From a virus, in IMG/VR virus record IMGVR_UViG_3300035701_000190, positions 1 to 30,431 of that record: DNA of 30,431 nt; one strand, 5' to 3'. The position numbers and the translations under genes were made by a program. Position 1 is the stretch's first letter, and the number at the start of each line of letters is the position of its first letter. The notes below the pieces were generated by a model. That model saw only the letters and a program-made list of their open reading frames with translations, had not been told where the DNA came from and did no database searches. Positions 20,179-28,900 of the stretch are shown here, piece by piece.

Positions 20179-21038
20179 TGGCTCAACATAAACTGTATAA
20201 GATGCTGAATCCTGACAAGGCAGCAGAAGATGAAGCTAAGGACAAGGCAGTTACCTCTCCTCTAGCTAAGGCTGCTAACTCCTTCTGGAAGTACAAGGTC
20301 AAGGGGGTACAGAATACTAGGGTACAGGGTAAGTTCAGGAACTTCTCAGTAAGTGAGGTAGGTAAGGAAGCTAGGCTGATCTACTTATCGTCCCTAGGAT
20401 ACATAGTATTCACTACTGATACCCCATCCTTTAGGCGCATGGCTAATGGAAACTATGTGCATGACAGGTGGAAGGACTGGCTAAAGGAAATGGAATCTAT
20501 GCCAGTATCGGTAGAGCCTAATGGACACAGGAGCCTACCATTCAAGGTAGTACAATTTGAAGGATCAGCCGTTATAGAGGAACTTAGTCTGAGAGGAAGA
20601 TATGATGGACTGATCTCTATTGAGGGTAAGCTGTATATCTGGGAGCTTAAATCTATCTACGATAGTGGATTTCAGAAGTTGGATGAACCGGAATGGAACC
20701 ATATCTGTCAGCAGTCCATGTATTGCTATGCCACTAAGGTTCCTCTGGGTGTGATTACATATGAGAATAAGGATAATCAGACACCACGTTACTTCGATAT
20801 AGAGGTGAATTTAGAGACAGGTGACGTAGTGGCCAGGGGTAAGAAGGGTGAGTACAAGTATCCTGCTCTTGTGCGCCAAATAGAAAAGAAATTGCGATAT
20901 ATCAGAACATGTATCGAACAGAACAAAGTGCCCATTAAGTGTACTGGGTGTTCTACTCGTTGCGACTTTGCTGCTGTCTGTGCTAATGTTAGTGCTGGTA
21001 AGGAAATCCTACCATTCCCTAGAGAGGAGCAGAAATGA
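20178..21038 (+). CDS. Cas4/RecB-like PD-(D/E)XK exonuclease with C-terminal Cys cluster
   Basis: A 286-residue protein starting at ATG 20178. His95 (GNYVHDRW), Asp143 (GRYDGLI), Glu156 and Lys158 (WELKS) and a Q-x-x-x-Y-type helix (QQSMYCYA) fit the RecB-family nuclease core. Near the end, CTGCSTRCDFAAVC gives four Cys residues in 14, able to hold a 4Fe-4S cluster or zinc. In true Cas4 one ligand Cys lies near the N-terminus, but here all four are C-terminal, so this is Cas4-like only in outline. No cas gene or CRISPR array is near, so a role in phage recombination or end resection with RecA is more likely. The stop overlaps the next start as ATGA. Confidence 0.75.
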   Translation: MAQHKLYKMLNPDKAAEDEAKDKAVTSPLAKAANSFWKYKVKGVQNTRVQGKFRNFSVSEVGKEARLIYLSSLGYIVFTTDTPSFRRMANGNYVHDRWKDWLKEMESMPVSVEPNGHRSLPFKVVQFEGSAVIEELSLRGRYDGLISIEGKLYIWELKSIYDSGFQKLDEPEWNHICQQSMYCYATKVPLGVITYENKDNQTPRYFDIEVNLETGDVVARGKKGEYKYPALVRQIEKKLRYIRTCIEQNKVPIKCTGCSTRCDFAAVCANVSAGKEILPFPREEQK

Positions 21039-21511
21039 GTGACGAGATAGAGATTCCGTTTCAAGATATAGTAGAGGGATACAGAGAAGTGCTTCATATC
21101 AAGAGGCCAAAGTCTTATGGAGAACTCATAGAGTTTCCTGAGTCTGTAGATGGTATCAGTGATCAGGAACTAGGTAATATGATGCTCCGCCTTACTGCTT
21201 ATCGTGGGTATGGGATGTACTTATTGTCCACTATCGATGTCAAGTATGCCGGATTGAAATCTATTTATAATGACGAACTTCGAAAGACAATCCGAGAACA
21301 GAAGATGGAGACAGCTAAGAGAACACAGACGGCAGTAGAGAATGATGCCATTAACAACAGCCCTCGTCTACAACAGATGGTGGAATTAGTGGAAAGAGTT
21401 AAGGCTGAGAGAGACTTACTAGATAGGTTAGTGGGTATCTACGAAGTACAGGTGAATGCTCTATCCCGTGAAGTGACGAGGAGAGGGATGGAGATAGGAA
21501 AGAATCTGTGA
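21035..21511 (+). CDS. Helical coiled-coil protein
   Basis: A 158-residue protein starting at ATG 21035. The last two thirds are nearly all helix with heptad-like spacing (LQQMVELVERVKAERDLLDR) and few hydrophobic strands. This suggests an oligomeric or scaffold role next to the nuclease and RecA. Its stop TGA is overlapped by the next gene's GTG. No family is recognised. Confidence 0.6.
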   Translation: MSDEIEIPFQDIVEGYREVLHIKRPKSYGELIEFPESVDGISDQELGNMMLRLTAYRGYGMYLLSTIDVKYAGLKSIYNDELRKTIREQKMETAKRTQTAVENDAINNSPRLQQMVELVERVKAERDLLDRLVGIYEVQVNALSREVTRRGMEIGKNL

Positions 21512-21747
21512 AAGTATTAGAAGTTTGTAATCCGGTCTTATACTATTACTATCAGCGTGCAGAAAATGATACGGTTATGGGGATGGATCTTGATGGGAAT
21601 ATTTGGGGTACTGCGTACACAAAGTTAGGGGATATGGAACTGGGATGGAGAAACTATCCCTGCAATGTATATGAGGAACCGAATATACCAGAGGAATTTT
21701 GTGTCCTGGCATTACAGAGGGCAGTAAAAGGATACGGAAGACTATGA
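21508..21747 (+). CDS. Small hypothetical protein
   Basis: A 79-residue protein starting at GTG 21508 (GTGA overlap). VLYYYYQRAENDTVMGMDLDG recalls a two-strand meander; the end, PEEFCVLALQRAVKGYG, is a helix. It is loosely like the small aromatic proteins of the 0-4 kb block but lacks their tail. The stop overlaps an ATG (21744) that opens only a 12-codon frame, just before the HNH/RuvC fusion. Confidence 0.55.
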   Translation: MKVLEVCNPVLYYYYQRAENDTVMGMDLDGNIWGTAYTKLGDMELGWRNYPCNVYEEPNIPEEFCVLALQRAVKGYGRL

Positions 21748-21782
21748 TTACTTTGGAGGTTGATGCGACCGATCCAATTTGA
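21744..21782 (+). other. Twelve-codon frame left at the RuvC gene start
   Basis: ATG 21744 overlaps the previous stop as ATGA, the coupling used throughout this genome, and encodes MITLEVDATDPI before TGA at 21780-21782. The sequence resembles the first strand of a RuvC-fold enzyme (hhxhDxSD), as does VGGIDVDSQQ after the HNH region. It may be the cut-off original start of the resolvase gene. Confidence 0.35.
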
Positions 21783-21807
21783 CTTTTATCAGAGATTATG
21801 ATACAAT
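21779..21807 (+). promoter_or_regulatory. Sigma70-type promoter for the HNH/RuvC fusion
   Basis: TTGACT at 21779-21784, exactly 17 bases of spacer, then TACAAT at 21802-21807. Each hexamer differs from consensus at one base. The expected start point, six to seven bases after the -10, falls on or beside the A of ATG 21815, which suggests a leaderless or nearly leaderless transcript. No ribosome site precedes that ATG. Confidence 0.68.
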
Positions 21808-21814
21808 ACAGATT

Positions 21815-22489
21815 ATGAAGACTTGTAAGATCTGCGGAAAACGGTTGCATACGGGAAAAGTGTATTGCAGTGCTAAGTGCAGCAATTCTGACCCAGTAAA
21901 AGTTTCAGAGAGGGTTACTAAATCTACGGAGTCTAGGAGCAAACAAACCCCAGAGAGAAAAATAGAGATAAGGGATAAAATCTCGGTGGCCAGAAAGAAA
22001 CTTCACATAGTTCCTAGATCTGCATTTCAGAAAGGTCACCGTCCTTGGATTGCTGGAAGAACCAAAAATACTGATGTAAGGGTAAAACAGATGGCAGAAA
22101 AGAGTTCCATTTCCCACATGGGCCAGACCTCTCTTTCCAAGGGGTTTAGTTTTGAGGAGCTGTACGGAGAGGAAAGGGCCGCTAAAATAAAGAATCAGAT
22201 AAGATGCACCTTGAGAGGGGTTAATGATGTCTCTGAAATAGTTGATGATTACTACCCAGCAGTATTCCATCAGGTTAAGCATGTAGTGGCAAGGAGAGAC
22301 GGGGGCATCTGTAAGCTGTGTGGGAAGAATGATGATATATGTGTCCATCATATTAATTACATAAAACAAAACTGTTCATTTTCAAACTTGGTAACTCTAT
22401 GTAGGGGTTGCAATGGGCGAGTTAATAGAGACAGGAACTACTGGTTATCCCACTTTTCTGAGCTAAGCCCCAAGAGCCTCACTAAATGT
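21815..22489 (+). mobile_element. HNH endonuclease segment inserted ahead of the RuvC-like domain
   Basis: This part of the fusion gene (residues 1-225) has its own promoter and no counterpart in ordinary RuvC-like proteins. It keeps the zinc knuckle, NUMOD-like stretch and HNH residues. The upstream 12-codon frame and the absence of a ribosome site before the RuvC part suggest insertion at the 5' end of the resolvase gene. Confidence 0.6.
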
Positions 22490-22975
22490 AGAGTAGGAGG
22501 GATCGACGTAGATAGCCAGCAGTTAACCCTAGTGCTGACTGAGAACAACGAGTTCGTTACACATATACATATTGATGGTGGGAAGGGAACTTGGGAGGAT
22601 AGGATCTATAACATTGCATCCAAATTTGATCAGCTCATTGATACTGGGGCACTAGATGGTACTGTATTAATAGCAATAGAGGAACCCATAATGGTGCAAA
22701 ACCCCCTAACCACTATGAAATTAGCAGAGGCATATGCCTTAGTGTGGTTCATTTTGCATAATCATAGTATCCCATACATACCTGTTGGGAACCGTACCTG
22801 GAAGAAGGATATGCTAGGAGATGGGAAAATAGGAAAAGACGGAATACGAGAATGGGTAATTTCTCTGGAAAATTTTCCTATCGATATCAAGGAACAACAT
22901 TACTATGACAGCTGTGTGTTAAGCCTATGGTGTGCTCGATACGGTGAAACCAAGCTAAGTTTATTAGTTGTATAA
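21815..22975 (+). CDS. HNH homing endonuclease fused to a RuvC-like Holliday junction resolvase
   Basis: A 386-residue protein from ATG 21815; the frame is open upstream to 21779. Residues 4-22 hold a zinc knuckle (CKIC, CSAKC). A NUMOD-like basic stretch (about 45-110) follows, then an HNH core at about 166-206: CKLCGKNDDICVHHINY and LVTLCRGCN. After residue 226 the sequence becomes a RuvC-like domain: GGIDVDSQQ with Asp231, IAIEEP with Glu289/290, a GKIGKDGIREWV segment and YYDSCVLSLW with Asp365. This matches the D-E-D metal-binding order of RuvC enzymes, which cut Holliday junctions. The RuvC part alone is about 160 residues, the usual size. The fused endonuclease has its own promoter. 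Whether the two parts are separated in the cell (internal start, splicing, proteolysis) is unknown. Confidence 0.78.
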   Translation: MKTCKICGKRLHTGKVYCSAKCSNSDPVKVSERVTKSTESRSKQTPERKIEIRDKISVARKKLHIVPRSAFQKGHRPWIAGRTKNTDVRVKQMAEKSSISHMGQTSLSKGFSFEELYGEERAAKIKNQIRCTLRGVNDVSEIVDDYYPAVFHQVKHVVARRDGGICKLCGKNDDICVHHINYIKQNCSFSNLVTLCRGCNGRVNRDRNYWLSHFSELSPKSLTKCRVGGIDVDSQQLTLVLTENNEFVTHIHIDGGKGTWEDRIYNIASKFDQLIDTGALDGTVLIAIEEPIMVQNPLTTMKLAEAYALVWFILHNHSIPYIPVGNRTWKKDMLGDGKIGKDGIREWVISLENFPIDIKEQHYYDSCVLSLWCARYGETKLSLLVV

Positions 22976-23002
22976 TGTATCAACAGAGAGGGGAGAAATA
23001 GA

Positions 23003-24589
23003 TTGGCGAACTGGAGTCCAGATGCGATTAAATTACTTGAGGCTAGATACCTACGAAAGAATGAAGTTTTGGAGTGTATAGAAACTCCTGATGCTATGCT
23101 TAACCGTGTAGCTACAGCTGTGTCTGATCCTGAAACGACAAGTGATAGGGAAGCATGGAAGTACAAGTTCTACAAGTCCATGAATAACTTAGACTTTTTG
23201 CCCAACTCCCCATGTCTAATGAATGCAGGGTCAGATAACCAGCAATTACTAGCTTGTTTCCTCCTAGAGATACCTGACTCAATCGAGGGGATATTCGATA
23301 TGGTGAAACTCACCGCATTGATACACAAAAGTGGTGGGGGCACTGGTCTATCATTCTCCAGACTGAGAGGAAGACATACAGCTGTCACATCTTCAGGAGG
23401 ATATGCTAGTGGTCCGGTGTCATTCATGAGAGCCTTTGGTGTGGCTACAGATGTAGTTGCTCAGGGTGGTAGACGACGTGGTGCAAACTTGGGATTACTT
23501 GATATTGGTCACCCTAATATTATGAGCTTTATCTCTTGTAAGGAATCGACTGAAGACTTCTCATCCTTCAATATCTCCGCGTCAGTAACCGATGAGTTTA
23601 TGGATTGCCTTCGAAAGGGGTCTCAGTTTACACTAGTAGACCCAAAGTCAGTGTCTGAGACTCAGATAGATCCCCAGGAGATATGGGATGCTCTGATCTA
23701 TCAGGCGTGGCTAACTGGCGAACCTGGGGTATTCTTTGTAGACACCGCTAACAGGTATAACACAGTGCCGTGGGTAGGAGATATAGTAGGGACTAATCCC
23801 TGTGGGGAATCTCCCCTACGGAACTTTGAGTCCTGTGATTTAGGCTCTATCAATATTACTAACTTTGTAGATGTTAAGAACAGAACCTTTGATTATCCTA
23901 GGCTGGCTGAAGTAGTAGAGACTAGTATTCGATTCTTAGATAACATGATTACAGTCAACGACTTCACAGACCCTCGCATATCTGATACTACTAAACAGAC
24001 TAGGAAAGTAGGATTGGGGATAATGGGGTGGGCAGATGCCCTCCTGATGCTAGGGGTTCCTTATGATACCCAGCCAGCCAGATGTCTAGCCTATGAGTTG
24101 GCTGGATTCATGATGTCCGTAGCAGAGAGAACTAGTCAGGCACTCGCTGTCGAAAAGGGACCAGCGCCCTGTTACCGTAGGAGAAAGAATAAGTTCCGAA
24201 ATGCCACGGTAATGTCAATAGCTCCTACTGGTAGTATATCTATCTTGGCTAATTGTTCAAACTCTATTGAGCCTATTTTTAGTAGGGAATACACTAGGAA
24301 GGTTCTAGATGGGGATCTGGTTATGTCTAAGAAGTATACCTCTGCCTCAGTAAGGACGGCATTAGAAATTAGTCCTCTTAATCATCTGAAGATGCAGAAG
24401 GCGTTTCAGTGTTGGGTAGACCTAGCGTGTTCCAAGACTATTAACCTACCTGAAAGTGCCACGGTAGGGGATGTAGCTAATGTATACAAGCTGGCTTATG
24501 AGATGCAGCTAAAGGGTGTCACCGTGTACCGTCAGGGGTCGCGTAAGGACGCCCCAATTAAGTGCGACTCAGGAGTTTGTCCACTGTAG
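23003..24589 (+). CDS. nrdJ: Adenosylcobalamin-dependent (class II) ribonucleotide reductase
   Basis: A 528-residue protein starting at TTG 23003 after GAGGGGAG. It contains FLPNSPCLMNAG, IHKSGGGTGLSFSRLR, then VVAQGGRRRGANLGLLDIGHP, the signature that separates class II from class I enzymes. It also has TNPCGESPL (active-site Cys, Asn and Glu), a PTGSISILA phosphate-binding stretch and a C-terminal redox Cys pair in CDSGVCPL. It reduces ribonucleotides to deoxyribonucleotides using a B12 radical, so the host or its surroundings must supply cobalamin. It is shorter than most bacterial NrdJ proteins and lacks an ATP-cone, so allosteric on/off control by dATP is probably absent. It works with dCMP deaminase and thymidylate synthase. 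Confidence 0.93.
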   Translation: MANWSPDAIKLLEARYLRKNEVLECIETPDAMLNRVATAVSDPETTSDREAWKYKFYKSMNNLDFLPNSPCLMNAGSDNQQLLACFLLEIPDSIEGIFDMVKLTALIHKSGGGTGLSFSRLRGRHTAVTSSGGYASGPVSFMRAFGVATDVVAQGGRRRGANLGLLDIGHPNIMSFISCKESTEDFSSFNISASVTDEFMDCLRKGSQFTLVDPKSVSETQIDPQEIWDALIYQAWLTGEPGVFFVDTANRYNTVPWVGDIVGTNPCGESPLRNFESCDLGSINITNFVDVKNRTFDYPRLAEVVETSIRFLDNMITVNDFTDPRISDTTKQTRKVGLGIMGWADALLMLGVPYDTQPARCLAYELAGFMMSVAERTSQALAVEKGPAPCYRRRKNKFRNATVMSIAPTGSISILANCSNSIEPIFSREYTRKVLDGDLVMSKKYTSASVRTALEISPLNHLKMQKAFQCWVDLACSKTINLPESATVGDVANVYKLAYEMQLKGVTVYRQGSRKDAPIKCDSGVCPL

Positions 24590-24627
24590 AAAGCATACGA
24601 AACCGGTATGGGAGAAGGAGGTTATAA

Positions 24628-24921
24628 ATGACCCAATTATTTTGCAACAAGACTGGATGTTTACATTACAAGCCCCTACCAGAGGGAGAGAAACATCACC
24701 TAGGGGAAGAGAAACCTGATCAGAATGTATTCTTAAAGGACACCTATTGTGGTACCTGTGACAGGGACGCAGTATTTTTGCGTGGCAAGAGAATTGAGGG
24801 AGCCTCTGGTATCCTTTACAATCTTACTGAGTGTGCGTCCTACTCAGACACTAAGATAAGTGGGCACCTTGACTTCAGTAGGTTTGTTGGTGGAGACCAG
24901 GGTAGTAATGTCATTAGTTAG
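24628..24921 (+). CDS. Small Cys-containing protein
   Basis: A 97-residue protein starting at ATG 24628 after GAAGGAGG, an ideal site. CNKTGC near the N-terminus and CGTC in the middle can form one zinc site (C-x4-C...C-x2-C). The rest is mixed with no catalytic motif. It lies directly after the reductase gene, so a redox or regulatory link is possible, but no evidence beyond position supports it. Confidence 0.58.
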   Translation: MTQLFCNKTGCLHYKPLPEGEKHHLGEEKPDQNVFLKDTYCGTCDRDAVFLRGKRIEGASGILYNLTECASYSDTKISGHLDFSRFVGGDQGSNVIS

Positions 24922-24930
24922 GAGATTAGT

Positions 24931-25104
24931 ATGTGTAGTTCATGTAATTTGAAACCTTGCGATGTCTGTGGAGATCTTACTGCAGGACTGTGGCCGTTTG
25001 CTGGTGGGCTATGGAAAGTAAAGTGTAAGTGTGGTTGGGGTGGACCAGTAGCCTGTACTCCAGAAGAAGCTGAGGAGATGTGGAATGACCAAGAAAGTAA
25101 CTAA
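24931..25104 (+). CDS. Lar-like zinc-ribbon protein
   Basis: A 57-residue product starting at ATG 24931 after TAGGAG. LKPCDVCGD, then WKVKCKCGWGG, then TPEEAEEMWND reproduces the layout of Lar/restriction-alleviation-type phage proteins: CxxCG, a Trp, CxCG, then E-A-x-x-x-W-N at the end. Lar relieves type I restriction in Rac prophage; many small homologs are only Lar-like and their function is untested. The TerS-like gene starts inside its last seven codons. Confidence 0.62.
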   Translation: MCSSCNLKPCDVCGDLTAGLWPFAGGLWKVKCKCGWGGPVACTPEEAEEMWNDQESN

Positions 25105-25621
25105 GAAAGAAAAGGGGTTTAGAACTAAGTTTAGTGACGGAGAGATTCAATGGGTCAAAGAACAAGTTCTTCTCCACAAAACCTATTTACAGATTACAAG
25201 AGAATTCGCAGTTATGTTTGAGGGAAAAACGATATCTGAAGCAGGGATACGAAAATACTCTAAGAAGTATAACTGGGATACCTCCACTGGTTCAGCTATG
25301 ATCGTAGCAAATAAGGATATTGCCAAGGCTGGTAAGACCATCAAGGAAATGACTGAAGAACACTTACAGGCTTATGATGATATAGCTGATGTAGGAAGAT
25401 TAAAGGTAGATGTTCCTGTGCGGTCTGGACTTGAGGCAGCACAGATGGTAGACATGGCGATTAAGGGAAAGCGCAATATTATGACAGGTATGGTCGCTGT
25501 ACAGTTAGTGGGAGACCTAATTGATATCCTAGAGAGACGAGTTACTGATCGTGCTGTAAGGGACGATATCATTAGGGATCTGAGAGAACTCACAGTAAGA
25601 TATCAGAACTTAGGAATGTAA
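25085..25621 (+). CDS. terS: Probable small terminase subunit
   Basis: A 178-residue protein starting at ATG 25085. The basic N-terminus and the segment KTYLQITREFAVMFEGKTIS followed by EAGIRKYSKKY have the shape of a helix-turn-helix DNA-binding domain. The middle and end are long helices (LVGDLIDILERRVTDRAVRD), fit for ring assembly. The large subunit follows 286 bases later with one small gene between, the usual terminase order. It should recognise the packaging site and load the motor. Assignment rests on position and fold, not on a specific signature. Confidence 0.6.
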   Translation: MTKKVTKKEKGFRTKFSDGEIQWVKEQVLLHKTYLQITREFAVMFEGKTISEAGIRKYSKKYNWDTSTGSAMIVANKDIAKAGKTIKEMTEEHLQAYDDIADVGRLKVDVPVRSGLEAAQMVDMAIKGKRNIMTGMVAVQLVGDLIDILERRVTDRAVRDDIIRDLRELTVRYQNLGM

Positions 25622-25623
25622 AT

Positions 25624-25908
25624 ATGAGTATGCTTAACTTTGATAAGATAAGCCAGTGGAAGCACCTGGAGTTTAGCCACCATGTTGACGAGTTTACTAT
25701 CTCTCTGTGGTGGTATCGACTCATTATTACTACTCCACGTATACATGATCATTCAACCTACGTGGGAGATAGGATTTTTCTGGAGTATGTAAATGATTAC
25801 AATTGGTTTGATGTAGGACTGCACCTTAATTCAGGGTGCTGCAGTTTTGAACTCGGAAAGTTTATGTTCTATCTATACAGAATGGGTATTGAAAAGGTCG
25901 GCAGATAG
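25624..25908 (+). CDS. Small hypothetical protein between terminase genes
   Basis: A 94-residue protein starting at ATG 25624, two bases after the TerS-like stop. It is rich in aromatic residues and His (SQWKHLEFSHHVDEFTISLW, LWWYRLIITTP) and ends in a helix (FELGKFMFYLYRMG). Its stop TAG shares a base with the terminase GTG start. It may assist packaging or be a cargo gene. Family not recognised. Confidence 0.58.
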   Translation: MSMLNFDKISQWKHLEFSHHVDEFTISLWWYRLIITTPRIHDHSTYVGDRIFLEYVNDYNWFDVGLHLNSGCCSFELGKFMFYLYRMGIEKVGR

Positions 25909-28900
25909 TGGCAGGTAAGAAAGAACTCATTAGTATATCTCAGGCATTTGCTAACATAGCAGACGCTCTGGAGACTAGATCTGGAGACAATGTTGTTTAC
26001 TATCCAGAATATCAGAATAATCCTAACGGATTTCTGAAGGATGTCTTGGGTATTGATCAATGGGAAATACCTAGCCAGATTATTGATTCCGTCTGGGCTA
26101 ATGGTAGGACTACGGTAAGATCCTGCCATGCTAGTAGCAAGTGTGTAGACGAGAATGAGTGGGTGTATCTGGCTAACGGGAGAGAGAGAGCAAAGGACCT
26201 CGTAAATAAATCATTTGATTTATATACCATTGACCAGGGATACCCCAAGAAAACTGTGGCTGGTGCGGTACCGAATGGGATACAGAGATGTTTCAAATTG
26301 GAAACCGAGTCCGGGTTCTCATGCACTAGGACATTTAACCATCCTCTCTATATGAAGGAATCGAGGAGATTGTCTCGCGGAGAGTGGAAAGAGATAGAAA
26401 AGACAGAAGTAGGGGAGTATGTTGCTGTGGTAGATGAATACCCTTCAGACTGCACGTCTCTTGTTTCTGACGATCTAGTTAAAGTACTTGCGTACATGAT
26501 CACGGAAGGCTATACTAAGGCCGGGATGTGTCAGTTTACCCAAAACGAGGGGAAAGTATTAGATGACTTTATAGGCAGCTGTGCTAGACTAGGCTACAAA
26601 TATAACAGGGGCAGCAAAACCATTGCTAGGGATACCTCACAGGTAACCTTTGGGAACCTAATGGCTAAATATAACTTAAGGCAGTTGTCTGATAGGAAGT
26701 TTATTCCTGATATCATATTCTCCCTACCTAAGAGACAACAGGCATTATTTCTATCCTGTATGTACTCCTGCGATGGCTGGATTTCTACGGGTAAGAAATA
26801 CGATACAAAAAAGTCAGGTGAGGGTGTTACGGTTATTGGGTATGTCTCTAAATCAGAAACCTTAGTGAGGGACCTTAAGACGCTACTACTACGATTTGGT
26901 ATTTTCTCTAGGATCGGATGTTGGAGCCACTCTTGGACACACAAAGGAGAGAAAAAATCAGGTAACTATTGGCATTTGAATATATGGAGAAAGAGAGATA
27001 CATTACGTTTTAATCAAGAAATATCAGTACTAGGTAAAGAGTACAGACAGCAGACACAAAGTAGACGAGCAGGGTGCAAAGCACAGAAGGGCAGAGGTGA
27101 TTCCTATTGGTCAATGTGGGGTCTACCGAGCTGCCTCAGGTGGGAGAAAGTTACTAAGATCGAGGATGTGGGTAATAGGAAAACCGTAGCGATAACTGTT
27201 CCAGAAACAGGTACGTTCCTATCTGAATTCTATGAACATAACTCGTTCTCAGCTGCAGCTATTGCCCTTACATTCTTACATACCTATCGTCCCTCTACTG
27301 TGATTACTACCGCTCCTGGTGGACGACAGGCTAAGGAAGTGATCTGGGCAGAAATTCATGACATCTATCACAAGGCGAAGAAACCCCTAGGGGGAAGACT
27401 GCTTCAAACTAAACTGTCTATGAGTGAGACGGAGAAGTGGGTTGGACTTGGATTTGCAGTTGATGAAGATAGACCAGAAACGCTACAGGGCTACCATAAC
27501 CAAAATATACTTATAATCGTAGACGAGGCGTGTTTCCGATCTGATACTGAGATCCTTACTAATAATGGCTGGAAATATTTTCAAGACCTAACCTTGGGGG
27601 ACCTAGTAGCAACTAAGGATGGCCCAGGTGGGGTTATGTATTACAGCCAGCCAACTGAATATCATGTGTACCCGTACAGGGGGTATATGAAGGAAGTGGA
27701 CATTAAGGGGTGTAATTTTTCTATCACTCCGAACCATAATCTATTTGCTGGTTTTAGGACTGCTACAACTGGGGAAGTTAATTGGGCACTGCGAAAAGTA
27801 GGGGACATCCCTAACTCCAAGGTCTCTATAATGGGGAGAACTTTGAACTGGACTGGAGAAAAAAGACAGGAATATACTATCAAAGGTTACGCTGGTGTGA
27901 GGAAAACATGGGATGACATAACTGTTCCTATGAAACCCTGGTGCAGATTTCTTGGGTGGTATCTATCCGAGGGCTGCTGCGACAGCAGCGGCTATGCCGT
28001 ATCTATTACGCAGAAGTATAGGGATAAAATAGATGACATAGAAAAGTGTATCACTGATTTGGGTCTGCCCTACAAGGAATACAGCAGAAAAGTACCTGGT
28101 GGCAGCACTGAAATAAGGATACAATCACGACCCCTAGTCGAAGAGCTGTCTCAGTTAGGAAAGTGTCTGAATAAGAGAGTACCGCAATATTTACGAGAGC
28201 TATCTCCTGAATTAATAGAGGAGTTTTTGGATGCATTTAGGATGGGAGACGGGTATAAGAAGAACAATGTGGACGTATACTACACTTCATCAAAAGAGCT
28301 AGCAACTGATTTACATGAACTGTGCCTAAAAACTGGGTATACATCATTTATGCATAAGAGAAGGCTGTTAGGAAAGAGCACATGGATCAAAGATCATACC
28401 GTCAGAGCCTCTGTAGATGGATTCGTAGTAACTAGAAGTAAAGAACGATCTAATATTTGGTTACACATGAATAGTGTTAAAGATGTACATTATGAGGGTA
28501 ATGTCTACTGCGTTTCGGTAGAACCTCATCATCTAATCTTTACGAGAAGAAATGGATACTGTATGTGGTCTGGAAACTCAGGTGTAGCTAGACCTATCTT
28601 TGAAGCCATTGAAGGATTGCTGTCCTCTGGTAGGCTGGTAAGACTATTACTTATCGGGAACCCCAATGACGAAGCCACATTATTTGGCGATAGTTTTAGG
28701 GAGGGGTCTATATATACTACCTTTCATATCAGCGCCTTCGATACCCCAAATTTTACAGCATACGGGGTCACAGAAGAGGACTTTAAAAATACGACATGGA
28801 AAGATAAGATCACTGGCCCTTTACCACGCCCCTATCTTACATCGCCTGAGTGGGCCTACAACATGTATAAGACCTATGGTCCAGACAGCCCTCTCTATAT

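Noticed and set aside
20178-21038. CRISPR-associated Cas4 adaptation gene
   Set aside because: The nuclease core and C-terminal cysteines are Cas4-like, but no repeat array or other cas gene is present and the Cys placement differs. A phage recombination nuclease is more likely.
21755-22492. Group I intron containing the HNH gene
   Set aside because: A U-ending 5' exon and G-ending intron can be drawn, but only about 60 bases lie outside the HNH reading frame, too few for a P3-P9 core, and the HNH frame runs straight into RuvC. Kept only as a remote alternative.
24516-24719. Open frame overlapping the end of nrdJ and the 24628 gene
   Set aside because: It runs through two better-supported genes in another frame and shows no ribosome site or protein-like composition.
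27967-27990. GCTGCTG-CGA-CAGCAGC hairpin in terminase intein 2
   Set aside because: It lies in coding sequence for a Cys-Cys-Asp-Ser-Ser run, has no T-tract and no position suggesting regulation.
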